Assembly (NCBI GenBank): GCA_013791905.1
Contig: VMSX01000009.1
Coordinates: 124,001 to 188,000, forward strand
Origin: Rhodocyclaceae bacterium
Lineage (GTDB): Bacteria; Pseudomonadota; Gammaproteobacteria; Burkholderiales; Rhodocyclaceae
Direction: 5' to 3'
DNA length: 64,000 nucleotides
Part shown: positions 18,100 to 27,459 of the stretch, piece by piece
How the letters are laid out: each line of letters opens with the position of its first letter
Numbering within the stretch: position 1 is the first letter of the stretch
Notes under the pieces: model-generated
What the model was told of the DNA's origin: nothing
The model's database searches: none
What the model saw: the letters and a program-made list of their open reading frames with translations, nothing else
Position numbers and translations under genes: made by a program

Positions 18100-19352
18100 G
18101 GTTTCTCCACCGGCGCATTGCGCAGGCCGAGATCCTTGAGCTTGCGATATAGATGGGTACGCTCCAGCCCGGACTTGTCAGCCAGTCGCGTCATGCTGCC
18201 GCCCTCGATTTTGAGATGATATTCGAAGTAAAGACGCTCGAACATTTCGCGCGCCTCCCGGAGCGGGAGCGCCAGCATTTCGGGCAGGATGCCGGGTGGC
18301 ACTTGAGGCAGAGCCGCCGCGCCGGGGGTCAGCAAATGTTGTACATCATCCGCGCCGATTTCTTCTTCAAGTGCCGCCAGCGCGAGTGACTTGACCGTGC
18401 TCTTCAACTGGTCATAGCCTTCCGGCCAAGGATGCAGCCGCAGGGCATTTTGCGCTGCAACCGCCAGGCGCCGGTTGGGCGCATCGCCGGCCTCGATTAA
18501 TTGGGTGAGGATGTGGGCAGCCAGATCGGGTATGTCGTCCTTCAGCTCGGCCAGCGATGGCAGTCCGATACTGATGTCGAATAGCGCTTTCAGCAGGTCT
18601 TCTTCCCAGCCCTGTGCGGCAAGCTGGGCGGCATCCAGCACGGTGGCCGCCACCAACCGCAGGTTGTGGCGTTCCAGGCGCTCCATGGCAAAGGCGAGAT
18701 TTTTTTGTTGCAGGCGCGTCAGGCGTGACAGTTCGCTGCAGTAGAGCACCCCGCCCGCGGACTGCACCATGAGGTCGAGCGTCAACGGATTCGAATCATG
18801 GCCCAGGTCGATCCATGCCTTGCCTGCCGGCTGCAGGGTGCGCGCCGCCAGTTCGGTGATTGATCCGGTTGGCGCCCGCAACAATACCGTGCGGCTCTTG
18901 CCGGCCACCTGCTCGAGGCGGCGGCGCAAATCCTTGAGCGCTGCCGAACGCGGAAAGGCCGCCAGCGACAGCACGCTGCTCTGCCGCGGTGCGCGGTCGA
19001 GGGCCTGCTTGACGCTGGCGAGCAGCTTTTGCATGCCGATGGGTTTTTCGAGAAAGCCGACCGCGCCGATGCGGGTGGCTTCCACCGCGGTGTCGATGGT
19101 GGCGTGGCCCGACATCATGACCACCGGCATGGTGAGTTGCCCGGCAGCAGCCCATTCCTTGAGCAGGGTGACGCCGTCGGTGTCAGGCATCCAGATATCG
19201 AGCAGCACCAGATCCGGCCGTGCTGCGTCGCGCCTGACGCGAGCGGATGCGGCGTCTTCAGCCGTGACGACATCGTGCCCCTCGTCGGTAAGAATCTCCG
19301 AGAGGAGTTCGCGAATGCCGACTTCGTCGTCGATGACCAGAATCTGTGACAT
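18096..19352 (-). CDS. ntrX: NtrX-like response regulator with degenerate AAA+ domain
   Basis: A 418-residue response regulator next to its sensor NtrY. The receiver domain (1-120) has the acidic pair DDE, phospho-acceptor Asp in LLDIWMPDTDG near 53, and Lys in FLEKPIG. A Fis-type helix-turn-helix is at the C-terminus (SGLERTHLYRKLKDLG). The middle domain is poorly conserved: the Walker A of sigma-54 activators is replaced by LLRAPTGSI, and no GAFTGA loop is visible. Sigma-54-dependent activation is therefore unlikely, and direct DNA-binding control is more plausible. The stop overlaps trkA, so K+ transport and this regulator are cotranscribed. Confidence 0.85.
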   Translation of the reverse strand: MSQILVIDDEVGIRELLSEILTDEGHDVVTAEDAASARVRRDAARPDLVLLDIWMPDTDGVTLLKEWAAAGQLTMPVVMMSGHATIDTAVEATRIGAVGFLEKPIGMQKLLASVKQALDRAPRQSSVLSLAAFPRSAALKDLRRRLEQVAGKSRTVLLRAPTGSITELAARTLQPAGKAWIDLGHDSNPLTLDLMVQSAGGVLYCSELSRLTRLQQKNLAFAMERLERHNLRLVAATVLDAAQLAAQGWEEDLLKALFDISIGLPSLAELKDDIPDLAAHILTQLIEAGDAPNRRLAVAAQNALRLHPWPEGYDQLKSTVKSLALAALEEEIGADDVQHLLTPGAAALPQVPPGILPEMLALPLREAREMFERLYFEYHLKIEGGSMTRLADKSGLERTHLYRKLKDLGLRNAPVEKP

Positions 19353-19361
19353 GGAGCGTGA

Positions 19362-21545
19362 TTATGCCGCCGTGCCGCCCTGGCGGGAATGCTGATGTAA
19401 GGGCAATTGCACGCTTACTTCGGCGCCGCCCCCTTGTTCGCTGGTCCGGTTGGCGAGATTGACAGTGCCGCCGTGATCGTCGACGATTTTCCGGACGATG
19501 GCGAGCCCGAGACCGGTACCCTTGGCCTTGGTCGTCACATAGGGTTCAAAGGCGCGCGCCAGAATTTGCGCCGGGAAACCCGGACCGTTGTCAGCCACCG
19601 TCAGCTGTGCCATGCGCCCGCCTTTGGTGGTTACCGTGACGACCGCCTTAGCCGCTGCGGGACACGCCAACCCGCCGGCCCCGCGGGGACTCCCCGCGGC
19701 CGCGCCGGCTTTCTCGGCCATCGCCTCGCTGGCATTCTTGATGAGATTGTGCAGCACCTGGCGCAGTTGGTCGGCATCGGCCAGCACGGGCGGCAAGGCC
19801 GGGTCAAGGTCGGCGCTCACTGCCACGGGGCCGTCCTCGTACAGTTCGAGTACTTCCGCAACCAGCGCGTTCAAATCCATGGGCGTCGGCATGGGCGGCG
19901 GCAGGCGCGCGTAGTCGCGGAAGTCATTGACCATGTTTTTCATCGACTCGACCTGGTCGACGATGGTGCGCGTCGCTCGGCCGAGGATGGCGGCGGAGGC
20001 GGGATCAAGCTTGTCGGCCAGCTTCATCTGCAGACGCTCGGCCGAGAGCTGGATGGGCGTAAGCGGGTTCTTGATTTCGTGGGCCAGCCGCTGCGCCACT
20101 TCACCCCAGGCGGCCGCGCGCTGGGCGACAATTACCGGGCTGATGTCATCGAACACCACGACGCGCCCTGCCGCGGCCGGCAGGGTGGAGCCGCGCAACA
20201 GCAGGATCTGGCGAGTGCCGGACGGGCTGTCGATTTCCAATTGGCGCTGCCACTCGTCGCTCCCCGCGAAGGCCTCGTGGATCGCCGCCTTGAAGTCGGC
20301 GCGGTCCGGCCATTCGACAAGCGGCCGGCCGACGGTCGCGCACAGATCATCCCCGAGAATTGCACAGGCCCCGCGGTTGGCCGCGCGCAGCATGAAGTCG
20401 CCATCGAAGGCCAGCACGCCGGTCGACAGGTTGGTCAATACGCCCTCGAGATAGGCGTGGGCCGCCTCGCGTTCGCCGCGCGCCTGGCTGAGCTGGGCGG
20501 TCATGGTGTTGAAGGAGCGCGTCAGCACGCCCAGTTCGTCGTCCGTTGCCAGTGCCGCACGCGGCGTGAGGTCGCCGGCCGCCACGGCGCGGGTGCCTTC
20601 GGCCAGGATCAGGAGCGGCTTGGCGAGGCGCGCAGCGAGAAAAAACGCGAGCGCCACGGCGGCGAACAATGCCAGCAACAGCGAAAAGGTCAGCGTCAGG
20701 GTGTACAGACGCTTCAGGCCGGAGCGTCCCAGCTGCAATTCCTGGTAGTCGCGCCGTGCGCTCTCCACCAGTGCGGCGCTTTGCGTGATGGCGGTTGGCA
20801 CGGACTGCTCCAGTTGCAGTATCAGTGGCTCGCTGCCGAGGCGGTAGCTAGCCACCGGGATCAGCGCGTGCACGACCAGGCCACTGGCGGGGTCGCCCTC
20901 CACGCGGGCGATGCCGGAGCCAAGGCGGGCCTGGCGTAGCTGGGCGGCTGAGGGCAGTATCGGTAGCAGTCCCTGCATGCCGCCACCGCTGTTGGCGACG
21001 AGTTGTCCGGCAGCCGTCAGCAGTGTGGCTCCCTGCACACCGGCCTGCTCGCGCAGCCGGTTGAGCTGCACCGGGCTAACCGCTGGCGTACCGGCAAGAT
21101 CGTAGGCCATGCTGCGCCCCTTGACCAGCAGATCATCGCGCATGGCATCGAGTACGCTGTGACCGAGATCAAGCCCACCGTCAAGTGCTGCTTCGATACG
21201 CACATCAAACCAGGAATCAATGCTGTTCACTGCAAACTGCATCGATACGGCATACACCAGCGCGCCCGGTGCCACCGCCATCAGCGCCAGCATCAGCAGC
21301 AGCCGCGATTTGAGGCGGGCGCCGAAGACGCCGCCGCGATAGTCGCGCCACAGCCGGCGCAATTGGGCCGCCACCAGCCCGAGCAGCACCAGCGCTGCCA
21401 GTGCGTTCATGCCGATCAGGAGCAGCGTATGCTGCGCGAACAGTGTGGCGTCGGCGCTCGCCGAGGCGAGCAGAAATACCAGCATGGCGCCCAGGGTGGC
21501 AACAATGGCGAGGGCGGTGATCATGCCGGGCCGTCCGCGCTGCAC
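19362..21545 (-). CDS. ntrY: NtrY-like membrane sensor histidine kinase
   Basis: A 727-residue sensor kinase. Two N-terminal membrane helices, a further helix near 60-95, a periplasmic domain and another helix near 290 lead into a HAMP domain (RLAKPLLILAEG). A PAS region follows, then the H-box LAHEIKNPLTPIQLSAERL, N-box NLIKNASEAM, DNGPGFP and GTGLGLAIVRKIVDDHGG. A Gly/Ala-rich stretch of about 20 residues (AGAAAGSPRGAGGLACPAAA) is inserted right after the N-box. It is encoded by a palindrome-containing repeat-like sequence. The start is GTG 21545 or ATG 21524; neither has a clear ribosome-binding site. NtrX lies 9 bases downstream. Confidence 0.9.
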   Translation of the reverse strand: MQRGRPGMITALAIVATLGAMLVFLLASASADATLFAQHTLLLIGMNALAALVLLGLVAAQLRRLWRDYRGGVFGARLKSRLLLMLALMAVAPGALVYAVSMQFAVNSIDSWFDVRIEAALDGGLDLGHSVLDAMRDDLLVKGRSMAYDLAGTPAVSPVQLNRLREQAGVQGATLLTAAGQLVANSGGGMQGLLPILPSAAQLRQARLGSGIARVEGDPASGLVVHALIPVASYRLGSEPLILQLEQSVPTAITQSAALVESARRDYQELQLGRSGLKRLYTLTLTFSLLLALFAAVALAFFLAARLAKPLLILAEGTRAVAAGDLTPRAALATDDELGVLTRSFNTMTAQLSQARGEREAAHAYLEGVLTNLSTGVLAFDGDFMLRAANRGACAILGDDLCATVGRPLVEWPDRADFKAAIHEAFAGSDEWQRQLEIDSPSGTRQILLLRGSTLPAAAGRVVVFDDISPVIVAQRAAAWGEVAQRLAHEIKNPLTPIQLSAERLQMKLADKLDPASAAILGRATRTIVDQVESMKNMVNDFRDYARLPPPMPTPMDLNALVAEVLELYEDGPVAVSADLDPALPPVLADADQLRQVLHNLIKNASEAMAEKAGAAAGSPRGAGGLACPAAAKAVVTVTTKGGRMAQLTVADNGPGFPAQILARAFEPYVTTKAKGTGLGLAIVRKIVDDHGGTVNLANRTSEQGGGAEVSVQLPLHQHSRQGGTAA
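19647..19713 (-). repeat. Palindrome-bearing in-frame insertion in ntrY
   Basis: A GC-rich in-frame block between the conserved N-box and the VTVTTKGG strand. Its centre, at about 19681-19699, is a perfect 9-bp palindrome (CCGCGGGGA, one C, TCCCCGCGG). It encodes AGSPRGAGG-type residues and resembles the long element A in starting AAAGCCGGCG, but it is not the same sequence. Confidence 0.6.
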
Positions 21546-21573
21546 CGAACGGTGGCGCTCAGTGAGGCCAATG

Positions 21574-22170
21574 TCATTTTTCGCCTGTCAGCACGAAGTT
21601 CCAGCGCAGTGTCCGCGCCTCGACACGCCAGTCGCGGTCTGCCAGTGCATCAATTTGCAGGGGTTTGGGCAACTGGTTGTGATCGAGCGACAAGCGTACA
21701 GCAGCCGCGTAGGTCTCGCCGGGGGTTAGCGCGGCGCGGTCGACGACATGCAAGCGGGCGGTATGTGACAGCACCTGCAGAACTTCATCCAGCGCATCGA
21801 AGTTCCGGTGCAGTCCGCCCAGCGCCAGCCGGTACTGGCGCGTCAGCGCGTGATAACTCAGGCGATAGTCGAGTACATGGCCGGCGACATGTTCGTCCAC
21901 CCAATACCAGCGCTTGCGCGCCAGCGTGAATTCGAGGCGGAAGTGCAGCGGCACGCCACGGGTTACCGCCTCCTCCAGGCGTGGGCCGAGGTCAATGGCG
22001 AATTCGGTAGTCAGCGCCTGGCCACGTTCGTCCGGCGTCAGTCCAGCGTTTTTCGGTTCGATGCTGCCGGCCAGGGCGGCGCTCGTCGTCAACAGCCCCG
22101 CCACCAAGAGGGCAAGCAGAATTAGCCACTCAAGGCATTTTTTCCAGCAGTGCGTAATAAAAGCCGTCAT
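21574..22170 (-). CDS. DUF4390 domain protein, exported
   Basis: A protein of about 198 residues matching the DUF4390 family found beside ntrYX in betaproteobacteria; its function is unknown. ATG at 22170 gives an N-terminal signal peptide (two Lys, then WLILLALLVAGLLTTSAALAG). The open frame extends 340 bases further upstream, but that part overlaps rsmB and shows no protein character. The mature part is soluble and beta-rich (FRLEFTLARKRWYW, YRLSYHALTRQYRLALGG). The 41-base overlap with the rsmB 3' end suggests translational coupling. The position before ntrY hints at an accessory envelope role in that signalling pathway. Confidence 0.75.
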   Translation of the reverse strand: MTAFITHCWKKCLEWLILLALLVAGLLTTSAALAGSIEPKNAGLTPDERGQALTTEFAIDLGPRLEEAVTRGVPLHFRLEFTLARKRWYWVDEHVAGHVLDYRLSYHALTRQYRLALGGLHRNFDALDEVLQVLSHTARLHVVDRAALTPGETYAAAVRLSLDHNQLPKPLQIDALADRDWRVEARTLRWNFVLTGEK

Positions 22171-23494
22171 GCGTGGCGGAGGGCAGTAGTTGTAATTCCG
22201 GGGCATCACTCCCCGTCGGCCGGCGACGGGAATCCGGGTGGCGCGCCACGAAGGCGCGCATCTGATCGTCGTTTTCTTGCGGAAAGACAGAACAAGTACA
22301 GTAAAGCATTTTGCCACCCGGGGCGAGCAGAGGCCACAAAGCATCGAGGATTGCCGCCTGGGTGCGTACGAATCCCGCCACATCGGCGGGGCGTCGCAGC
22401 CACTTGATGTCGGGGTGACGCCGCACCACGCCAGAGGCCGAACAGGGCACATCGGCCAGGATGCGGTCAAAGCGTTGGCCATTCCACCAGGCAGCGGGCT
22501 GGCATGCGTCACCGACCAGTAATGTTGCGCTCAGACCGAGGCGTTGCAGATTCTGTTCGATGCGCGTCGACCGCTGCGGGTCGAGTTCGAGTGCGGTCAG
22601 CTGTACAGTGGCATGCTCAAGGATGTGGGCTGTCTTGCCGCCGGGTGCGGCGCAGGCATCCAGTACGCGCTGGCCGTCTGATAGGTCGAGCAGGGTGGCG
22701 GCATGTTGCGCTCCCCAGTCCTGTACGGACACCCTGCCCTCGGCGAAACCCGGCAAACGTTCGACCGGTAGCGGCTTGTCGAGCAACAGCGCCGTGTCGT
22801 CGAGGACTTGGGCCTTGATCCCGGCGGCAGCCAGTTCCTGCGCGTAATAGTCGGCGCTGGGCCGCCCCAAGCCGACGTCTCCCCCGTGGGGGGCAGCGAG
22901 CCGGGTTTGCGAGCGTGGGGGGCTAATAAAGTCGGCGCTGGTGGTACGGCGCCGATTGATGCGCAGGCACAGTGGCGGATGCGAGTTGCCGGCTGCGGCG
23001 ATCTCTTCCCAGCGTGCCGGGTAGACTTCCCGCAAGGCATCCAGCCACCAGGCCGGATGCCGCCAGTGCGCGACAGCGTCGGCATCCGCGGCCGTCAGCA
23101 GGTCGTCGCGCTGACGCAGGAAGTTGCGCAGCACGGCATTGGTCAACCCCTTGAGCCGCCCCCCCGCGATACCAGCGGCGGCCCCGACAGCCTGATCCAC
23201 AATGGTGTGCGCATCTTCCGGTCGCCGCTCCAGTCGTGCCAACGCCACCAGCAACAGGGCGCGAATTCCGGTTTCCTTGAGTGGTTTGCTCAGCAGACGG
23301 CCAAGCAGAAAGTCGCCGCGCCCAAAGTCGCGCAGGGTCGTGTACGCGAGGTCAAGCGTGGCCGGGCGGAGGGGAAGGGCGGTTTGCGCCAGGGTTGCAT
23401 CGGGTGTCCGGCCCGCCAGGACTGCGGCAACGATCCGTGCCGCCGACCCCAGTGAATCAGACAGACCGGGCTGGATGCGGGGTGGCGTGGTCAT
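22130..23494 (-). CDS. rsmB: 16S rRNA (cytosine-967-C5) methyltransferase
   Basis: A 454-residue RsmB/Sun with an N-terminal NusB-like RNA-binding domain (about 15-150) and a C-terminal SAM-dependent methyltransferase. Motifs seen are [42 protein letters not shown] (catalytic PC Cys) and the second Cys in [13 protein letters not shown]. Between INRRR and [12 protein letters not shown], about 30 extra residues ([19 protein letters not shown], then [12 protein letters not shown]) are encoded by a composite of elements A and B. This lies in the linker between the domains and keeps the frame. The start overlaps the fmt stop by 4 bases. Confidence 0.93.
   Translation of the reverse strand: MTTPPRIQPGLSDSLGSAARIVAAVLAGRTPDATLAQTALPLRPATLDLAYTTLRDFGRGDFLLGRLLSKPLKETGIRALLLVALARLERRPEDAHTIVDQAVGAAAGIAGGRLKGLTNAVLRNFLRQRDDLLTAADADAVAHWRHPAWWLDALREVYPARWEEIAAAGNSHPPLCLRINRRRTTSADFISPPRSQTRLAAPHGGDVGLGRPSADYYAQELAAAGIKAQVLDDTALLLDKPLPVERLPGFAEGRVSVQDWGAQHAATLLDLSDGQRVLDACAAPGGKTAHILEHATVQLTALELDPQRSTRIEQNLQRLGLSATLLVGDACQPAAWWNGQRFDRILADVPCSASGVVRRHPDIKWLRRPADVAGFVRTQAAILDALWPLLAPGGKMLYCTCSVFPQENDDQMRAFVARHPDSRRRPTGSDAPELQLLPSATHDGFYYALLEKMP
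22848..22951 (+). repeat. Composite A-B-A repeat inserted in rsmB
   Basis: A partial element A (AGTCGGCGCTGG, near 22849-22860) is joined directly to an element B segment (GCCGCCCCAAGC...GCGAGCGTGGGG). This is followed by a full element A at 22928-22951. The whole insertion is in frame on the rsmB strand. Confidence 0.75.
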
Positions 23495-24450
23495 CCGCCA
23501 AGATGGCTTGCCTCGCCGGACAGCGCTGCCGGCAGGACGAAACCTTGGCCGACGCTAACCGGAGAGCCGTGCAAAAAGTCGGCGCTGGCGAGACGGCGGC
23601 CACCGGGTTTTTGCAGCTCAATCAATCTGAGAGCTCCCGTGCCACAAGCAACCGTGATGCCGGCGGGACTGACGGCGAGGATAGTGCCGGGCCCACCCGC
23701 GCCGATCTCCGGTAGTGCGCGCCAGACTTTGATGGTGGTTTCGCCCAGTTGCGCCGTGGCACCCGGAAAGGGATCGAAGGCGCGGATACGCCGCTCGATG
23801 AGCGCCGCGGGGAGCCGCCAGTCGATCGCCGCTTCGGCCTTGGCGATCTTGTTGGCGTAGGTCACACCAGCGGCGGGTTGCGCAACCGGTTTCAGTGTTT
23901 CGAACTCGCGCAGTGCGAGAACGATCAGCCGGCTGCCCAGGATTGCCAGCTTGTCGTGCAGTGTTGCCGCCGTTTCGCCAGCGCCGACTTGAATCGAATG
24001 CGCCAGCAGCATGGGGCCGGTGTCGAGGCCGGCTTCCATCTGCATGATGGTTACGCCGGTTTCGGCATCGCCCGCCTCGATACACCGCTGAATCGGCGCC
24101 GCCCCGCGCCAGCGCGGCAGCAGCGAGGCATGGATGTTGAGACAGCCGTGCCGGGGGATGTCGAGCACCGCCTGCGGCAGGATCAGGCCGTAGGCGGCGA
24201 CCACCAGCAGATCGGGCGCCGCTTCGATGAGCGGGGCATGGGTGGCGGGGTCCTTGAGCCTTTCCGGCTGATGGACGGGGATGCCCTCTGCCAGCGCCAG
24301 CTGTTTGACCGGACTGACCACCAGCTTTTGCCCGCGTCCGGCCGGTCGGTCCGGCTGGGTCAGCACCAGCGCAATTTCGAAGCCGGCGGCAATCAGCGCC
24401 CGCAACGCGACCGCGGCGAATTCGGGCGTTCCGGCAAAGGTGATTTTCAT
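23491..24450 (-). CDS. fmt: Methionyl-tRNA formyltransferase
   Basis: A 319-residue enzyme that formylates initiator Met-tRNA using 10-formyl-tetrahydrofolate. It has the N-terminal [16 protein letters not shown], the catalytic Asn/His region [20 protein letters not shown], and the Asp in [15 protein letters not shown]-terminal tRNA-binding domain follows ([17 protein letters not shown]). Two element A copies lie here. One encodes QVGAGETA where the family normally has a similar-length loop before LHDKLA. The other encodes RRLASADF near the C-terminus. It sits in the classic def-fmt-rsmB order, translationally coupled to rsmB. Confidence 0.95.
   Translation of the reverse strand: MKITFAGTPEFAAVALRALIAAGFEIALVLTQPDRPAGRGQKLVVSPVKQLALAEGIPVHQPERLKDPATHAPLIEAAPDLLVVAAYGLILPQAVLDIPRHGCLNIHASLLPRWRGAAPIQRCIEAGDAETGVTIMQMEAGLDTGPMLLAHSIQVGAGETAATLHDKLAILGSRLIVLALREFETLKPVAQPAAGVTYANKIAKAEAAIDWRLPAALIERRIRAFDPFPGATAQLGETTIKVWRALPEIGAGGPGTILAVSPAGITVACGTGALRLIELQKPGGRRLASADFLHGSPVSVGQGFVLPAALSGEASHLGG
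23575..23598 (+). repeat. Element A, short form, antisense in fmt 3' region
   Basis: A 24-bp copy with the full consensus (AAAGTCGGCG...GACGGCG). The fmt gene reads it as RRLASADF, ahead of its last 25 residues. Confidence 0.8.
23968..23991 (-). repeat. Element A, short form, sense in fmt
   Basis: A copy with about 22 of 24 consensus bases encoding QVGAGETA in the same K/Q-V-G frame used by the other sense copies. Family alignment from memory suggests little or no length change here, so part of the match could be host sequence. Confidence 0.6.
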
Positions 24451-24474
24451 GGGTCAGGTATCAGATGAACGGTG

Positions 24475-24628
24475 TAGCCTTGCCGCCGGGCCGCCCCAAG
24501 GCAAGGCGGCACGCGGCGCAGCCGCAATCCGCGCCAAAGTTTGAACGGGGGGCTCCCCGTGATAAACGAGCAAAGCGAGTCAACTGTCACCCCTCCCGCG
24601 AGGGAGGGGCCGGGGGAGGGCGGGACTT
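24475..24628 (+). repeat. Dispersed repeat element B between fmt and def
   Basis: Noncoding spacer with the blocks CGGGCCGCCCCAAGGC, GGCACGCGGCGCAGCCGCAA, CTCCCCGTGATAAACGAG and a closing GGGAGGGG-type hairpin, in the same order as the right-hand copy at 13.5-13.7 kb. Confidence 0.75.
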
Positions 24629-24630
24629 TA

Positions 24631-25134
24631 TCACGCAGTAATCCGCGCCTGTTTGGCGAGTTTGGCCTTGATCCGTCCCAGCTTGAGTTTCGACAGATAT
24701 TCGACGAACACCTTGCCATCGAGGTGATCTATCTCGTGTTGCAGGCAGACGGCCAACATGCCGTCGGCGTCGATCTCGAAGGGCTTGCCGTCGCGATCCA
24801 GGGCGCGCACCTTGACGCGTTCGCTGCGTTTCACCGTTTCATAAATGCCGGGCACGGAAAGGCAGCCTTCCTCGCCCTCGCATTCACCTTCGCGCGACAG
24901 GATTTCCGGGTTGATGAAGATTTGCAGTTGCGACCTGTCATCCGAGATGTCGAGCACCAGCAAGCGCTGGTGCACGTTCACCTGAGTGGCGGCCAAGCCG
25001 ATGCCAGGCGCGGCATACATGGTCTCGGCCATGTCGGCAGCCAGTTTGCGGATGCCGGCATCGACCCGCGCCACAGGCTTGGCGCGAGTGTGCAGGCGGG
25101 GATCTGGATAGCGCAATATGGGTAATAGAGCCAT
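24631..25134 (-). CDS. def: Peptide deformylase
   Basis: A 167-residue Fe2+/Zn2+ hydrolase that removes the formyl group added by Fmt. The three class motifs are present: [12 protein letters not shown] (motif 1), EEGCLSVPG with the metal-ligand Cys (motif 2), and QHEIDHLDG with HExxH-type ligands (motif 3). Length and order are normal. It lies upstream of fmt on the same strand, separated by an element B copy that may divide the transcription unit. A divergent LysM-protein gene starts about 75 bases away, so the two promoters share a short region. Confidence 0.96.
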   Translation of the reverse strand: MALLPILRYPDPRLHTRAKPVARVDAGIRKLAADMAETMYAAPGIGLAATQVNVHQRLLVLDISDDRSQLQIFINPEILSREGECEGEEGCLSVPGIYETVKRSERVKVRALDRDGKPFEIDADGMLAVCLQHEIDHLDGKVFVEYLSKLKLGRIKAKLAKQARITA

Positions 25135-25208
25135 GAAAACCGTCTTGAAGTGATTGATGCTTGCGGGATTTGCGGGCAGAATCCGTTTAACGCCGGAGGA
25201 TGCCCCCT

Positions 25209-26264
25209 ATGCGACGTATTATATTCGCGCTGCTTCTCAGTTTTTCAACCGTTGCAACCACCACAGTGCTCGCTCAGAGTGCTCCGGTTCCTGCAACCCC
25301 TGCTGCCAAACCCATTGAGCTTGCGCCTGACGCGCCGGACCGGCACATTGTCGTTCCCGGCGACACTTTGTGGGGTATTTCGGCGAAATTTCTCAAGGAT
25401 CCCTTTCGCTGGCCAGATCTGTGGAAGATGAACGCGGAGCAGGTGAAGAACCCGCACCGCATCTACCCCGGTCAGGTGGTGATACTCGATCGCAGTGGCG
25501 CCGAGCCGCAACTCCGGCTTGGTCAGCTGGTCAAGCTCGAGCCCCAAGTGCGTGTCGAGGCGCTGTCCAAGGAAATTCCCGCCATCCCGGCGCAAGCCAT
25601 CGAACCCTTCCTGGCCCAGCCACTGGTGATCGATATTGTGGCGTTCGAGAACGCCCCGCGTGTGGTGGCCAGTCAGGAAAGCCGCGTCTATACGGCTACT
25701 GGCGACACCATCTATGCCACGGGCGTCGATGCGAACATCAAACTCTGGCAGGTTTACCGCCCGGGCAAGCCGCTGATCGATCCAGACAACGGTGAAACGC
25801 TGGGGCTGGAGGCGACTTTCCTTGGCAATGCGCGTACCGCTGGCGAAGGCGAGCCGACACCGTTGATGGTGACCAGTATCAAGCAGGAAATCGGCCGGGG
25901 CGACTACCTGGTTGCCGCCAGCCGCCCTGAAGTCCTGAGCTATGTCCCCCGGGTGCCCACGCAAGCAGTCAGCGGTCGTGTCCTGGCCCTGTACGGCGGG
26001 GTCGGCGAGGGCGGGCGCAATTCGATCATCTCGATTTCGCGCGGAATCCGTGACGGCCTCGAAATGGGACACGTATTGGCGCTCTACCGTGCCGGCGCCA
26101 CCGTGACAAATCGTTTCGAAGACGACAAGCTGCGCAGCCATACGCTACCGGATGAGCGTTATGGCCTGATTTTCATCTTCCGCGTCTTCGACCGGGTTGC
26201 TTACGGTCTCGTGACTGATGCCGCTCGCCCGGTAATGGCTGGCGACCGCGTGCGCCAGCCATAA
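25209..26264 (+). CDS. LysM peptidoglycan-binding protein, exported
   Basis: A protein of about 351 residues. ATG at 25209 is preferred to the ATG at 25200 because GGAGG at 25195-25199 abuts the first but is 9 bases from the second. A signal peptide (RRIIFALLLSFSTVATTTVLAQ) is followed by an LysM domain at about 45-100 (HIVVPGDTLWGISAKFL, NPHRIYPGQVVIL), which binds peptidoglycan glycan strands in the periplasm. The rest, about 250 residues, is not assigned to a known enzyme. Such LysM proteins usually sit beside dprA in betaproteobacteria, and dprA follows here after 33 bases. Confidence 0.85.
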   Translation: MRRIIFALLLSFSTVATTTVLAQSAPVPATPAAKPIELAPDAPDRHIVVPGDTLWGISAKFLKDPFRWPDLWKMNAEQVKNPHRIYPGQVVILDRSGAEPQLRLGQLVKLEPQVRVEALSKEIPAIPAQAIEPFLAQPLVIDIVAFENAPRVVASQESRVYTATGDTIYATGVDANIKLWQVYRPGKPLIDPDNGETLGLEATFLGNARTAGEGEPTPLMVTSIKQEIGRGDYLVAASRPEVLSYVPRVPTQAVSGRVLALYGGVGEGGRNSIISISRGIRDGLEMGHVLALYRAGATVTNRFEDDKLRSHTLPDERYGLIFIFRVFDRVAYGLVTDAARPVMAGDRVRQP

Positions 26265-26297
26265 GGGCCCATTTTTACAGGCCAAATCGATCTTCCG

Positions 26298-27395
26298 GTG
26301 AGCGGTGAGATCGCTGCCTGGCTGCGGCTGACCCTGATCCCTGGCATCGGGGGCGAGACGCAGCGGCAACTCCTGAAAGCCCTGGGCGACCCCGAGGCGA
26401 TTTTTTCTGCACCCTCCGCTGTCATGCGCGGCGTCCTCGGGGCGGGTCTGGTGGATCGCCTGCGCAGCCATGATTGTCGCGCCGAAGTTGCGGCCGCCCT
26501 AGCCTGGGCAGAGCAACCCGGCAACCATATTTTGACGCTGGCCGATGCCGCCTATCCGCAGGCGCTGCTGACCGCTGCCGACCCGCCCGTACTGCTCTAT
26601 GCCAAGGGCGACATCGGCTTGCTGAATCGCCCGGGCTTCGCCGTTGTTGGCAGCCGCAATGCGACAAAACAGGGTGAAATGAATGCCGAGGCCTTTGCCG
26701 CGACGCTCTGCGCGGCTGGCTTTGTCGTCGTCAGCGGGCTGGCGGCAGGTATCGATGCGGCAGCGCACCGCGGCGCACTCGCCGCCACGGGGATGGGCGC
26801 CACCATTGCCGTCATTGGCACCGGCATTGACCGCATTTACCCGGCACGCAATGAAGCCTTGGCGCGTGAAATCGGTGCGCACGGGGTGATCATCAGCGAA
26901 TTTCCCCTCGGCACGCCACCGCTGCCGGCCAATTTCCCGCGCCGCAACCGCCTGATTGCCGGGCTGGGGCAGGGCTGCCTGGTGGTGGAGGCAGCACGCC
27001 AGAGCGGCTCATTGATCACAGCGCGGCTGGCGGCCGAGGCCGGCCGCGAAGTGTTCGCCATCCCCGGGTCGATTCACTCCCCCCAGGCTAAAGGCTGCCA
27101 CGCCCTCATCAAGCAGGGCGCCAAGCTGGTCGAGTCGGCGCAGGATATTCTGGAAGAACTGGGATGGGGCCGCGGGATTGCCGCCGTATCGCCAACGCCG
27201 ACTATTGATGCCGCGGCATCCGGGAGCGAAGAAGACCCCATCCTGCGCGCCATGGGCCATGATCCATGTGATCTCGACACCCTTGCCACCCGCAGCGGGC
27301 TACCCCCTGAAACCCTGCTGGCCCGCCTGTTGCCCCTTGAACTGGATGGCCGGATTGCCCCCTTGCCGGGGGGGCGCTACCAGCGGCTTGGCTGA
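26298..27395 (+). CDS. dprA: DNA-processing protein DprA
   Basis: A 365-residue DprA/Smf that binds incoming single-stranded DNA and loads RecA in natural transformation. The SAM-like N-terminal part precedes the Rossmann-type core with VVGSRNATKQGE, SGLAAGIDAAAHRGAL, TGIDRIYPARN and the FPRRNRLIAGL motif. A winged-helix domain ends the protein (about 300-365). The linker between core and winged helix (AVSPTPTI) is the antisense face of a degenerate element A. The start is GTG. The smg gene often found between dprA and topB in relatives is absent, and element B occupies that gap. Confidence 0.94.
   Translation: MSGEIAAWLRLTLIPGIGGETQRQLLKALGDPEAIFSAPSAVMRGVLGAGLVDRLRSHDCRAEVAAALAWAEQPGNHILTLADAAYPQALLTAADPPVLLYAKGDIGLLNRPGFAVVGSRNATKQGEMNAEAFAATLCAAGFVVVSGLAAGIDAAAHRGALAATGMGATIAVIGTGIDRIYPARNEALAREIGAHGVIISEFPLGTPPLPANFPRRNRLIAGLGQGCLVVEAARQSGSLITARLAAEAGREVFAIPGSIHSPQAKGCHALIKQGAKLVESAQDILEELGWGRGIAAVSPTPTIDAAASGSEEDPILRAMGHDPCDLDTLATRSGLPPETLLARLLPLELDGRIAPLPGGRYQRLG
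27182..27205 (-). repeat. Degenerate element A in dprA linker
   Basis: Minus-strand match AATAGTCGGCGTTGGCGATA then CGGCGG, within a few bases of the short consensus. The gene reads it as AVSPTPTI. Confidence 0.55.
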
Positions 27396-27459
27396 ACCGG
27401 GTTTTTCGACAAACTTGCCAGTTGGCATCAAGCGCGCTTAAGATGCCGACCCTATGCGC

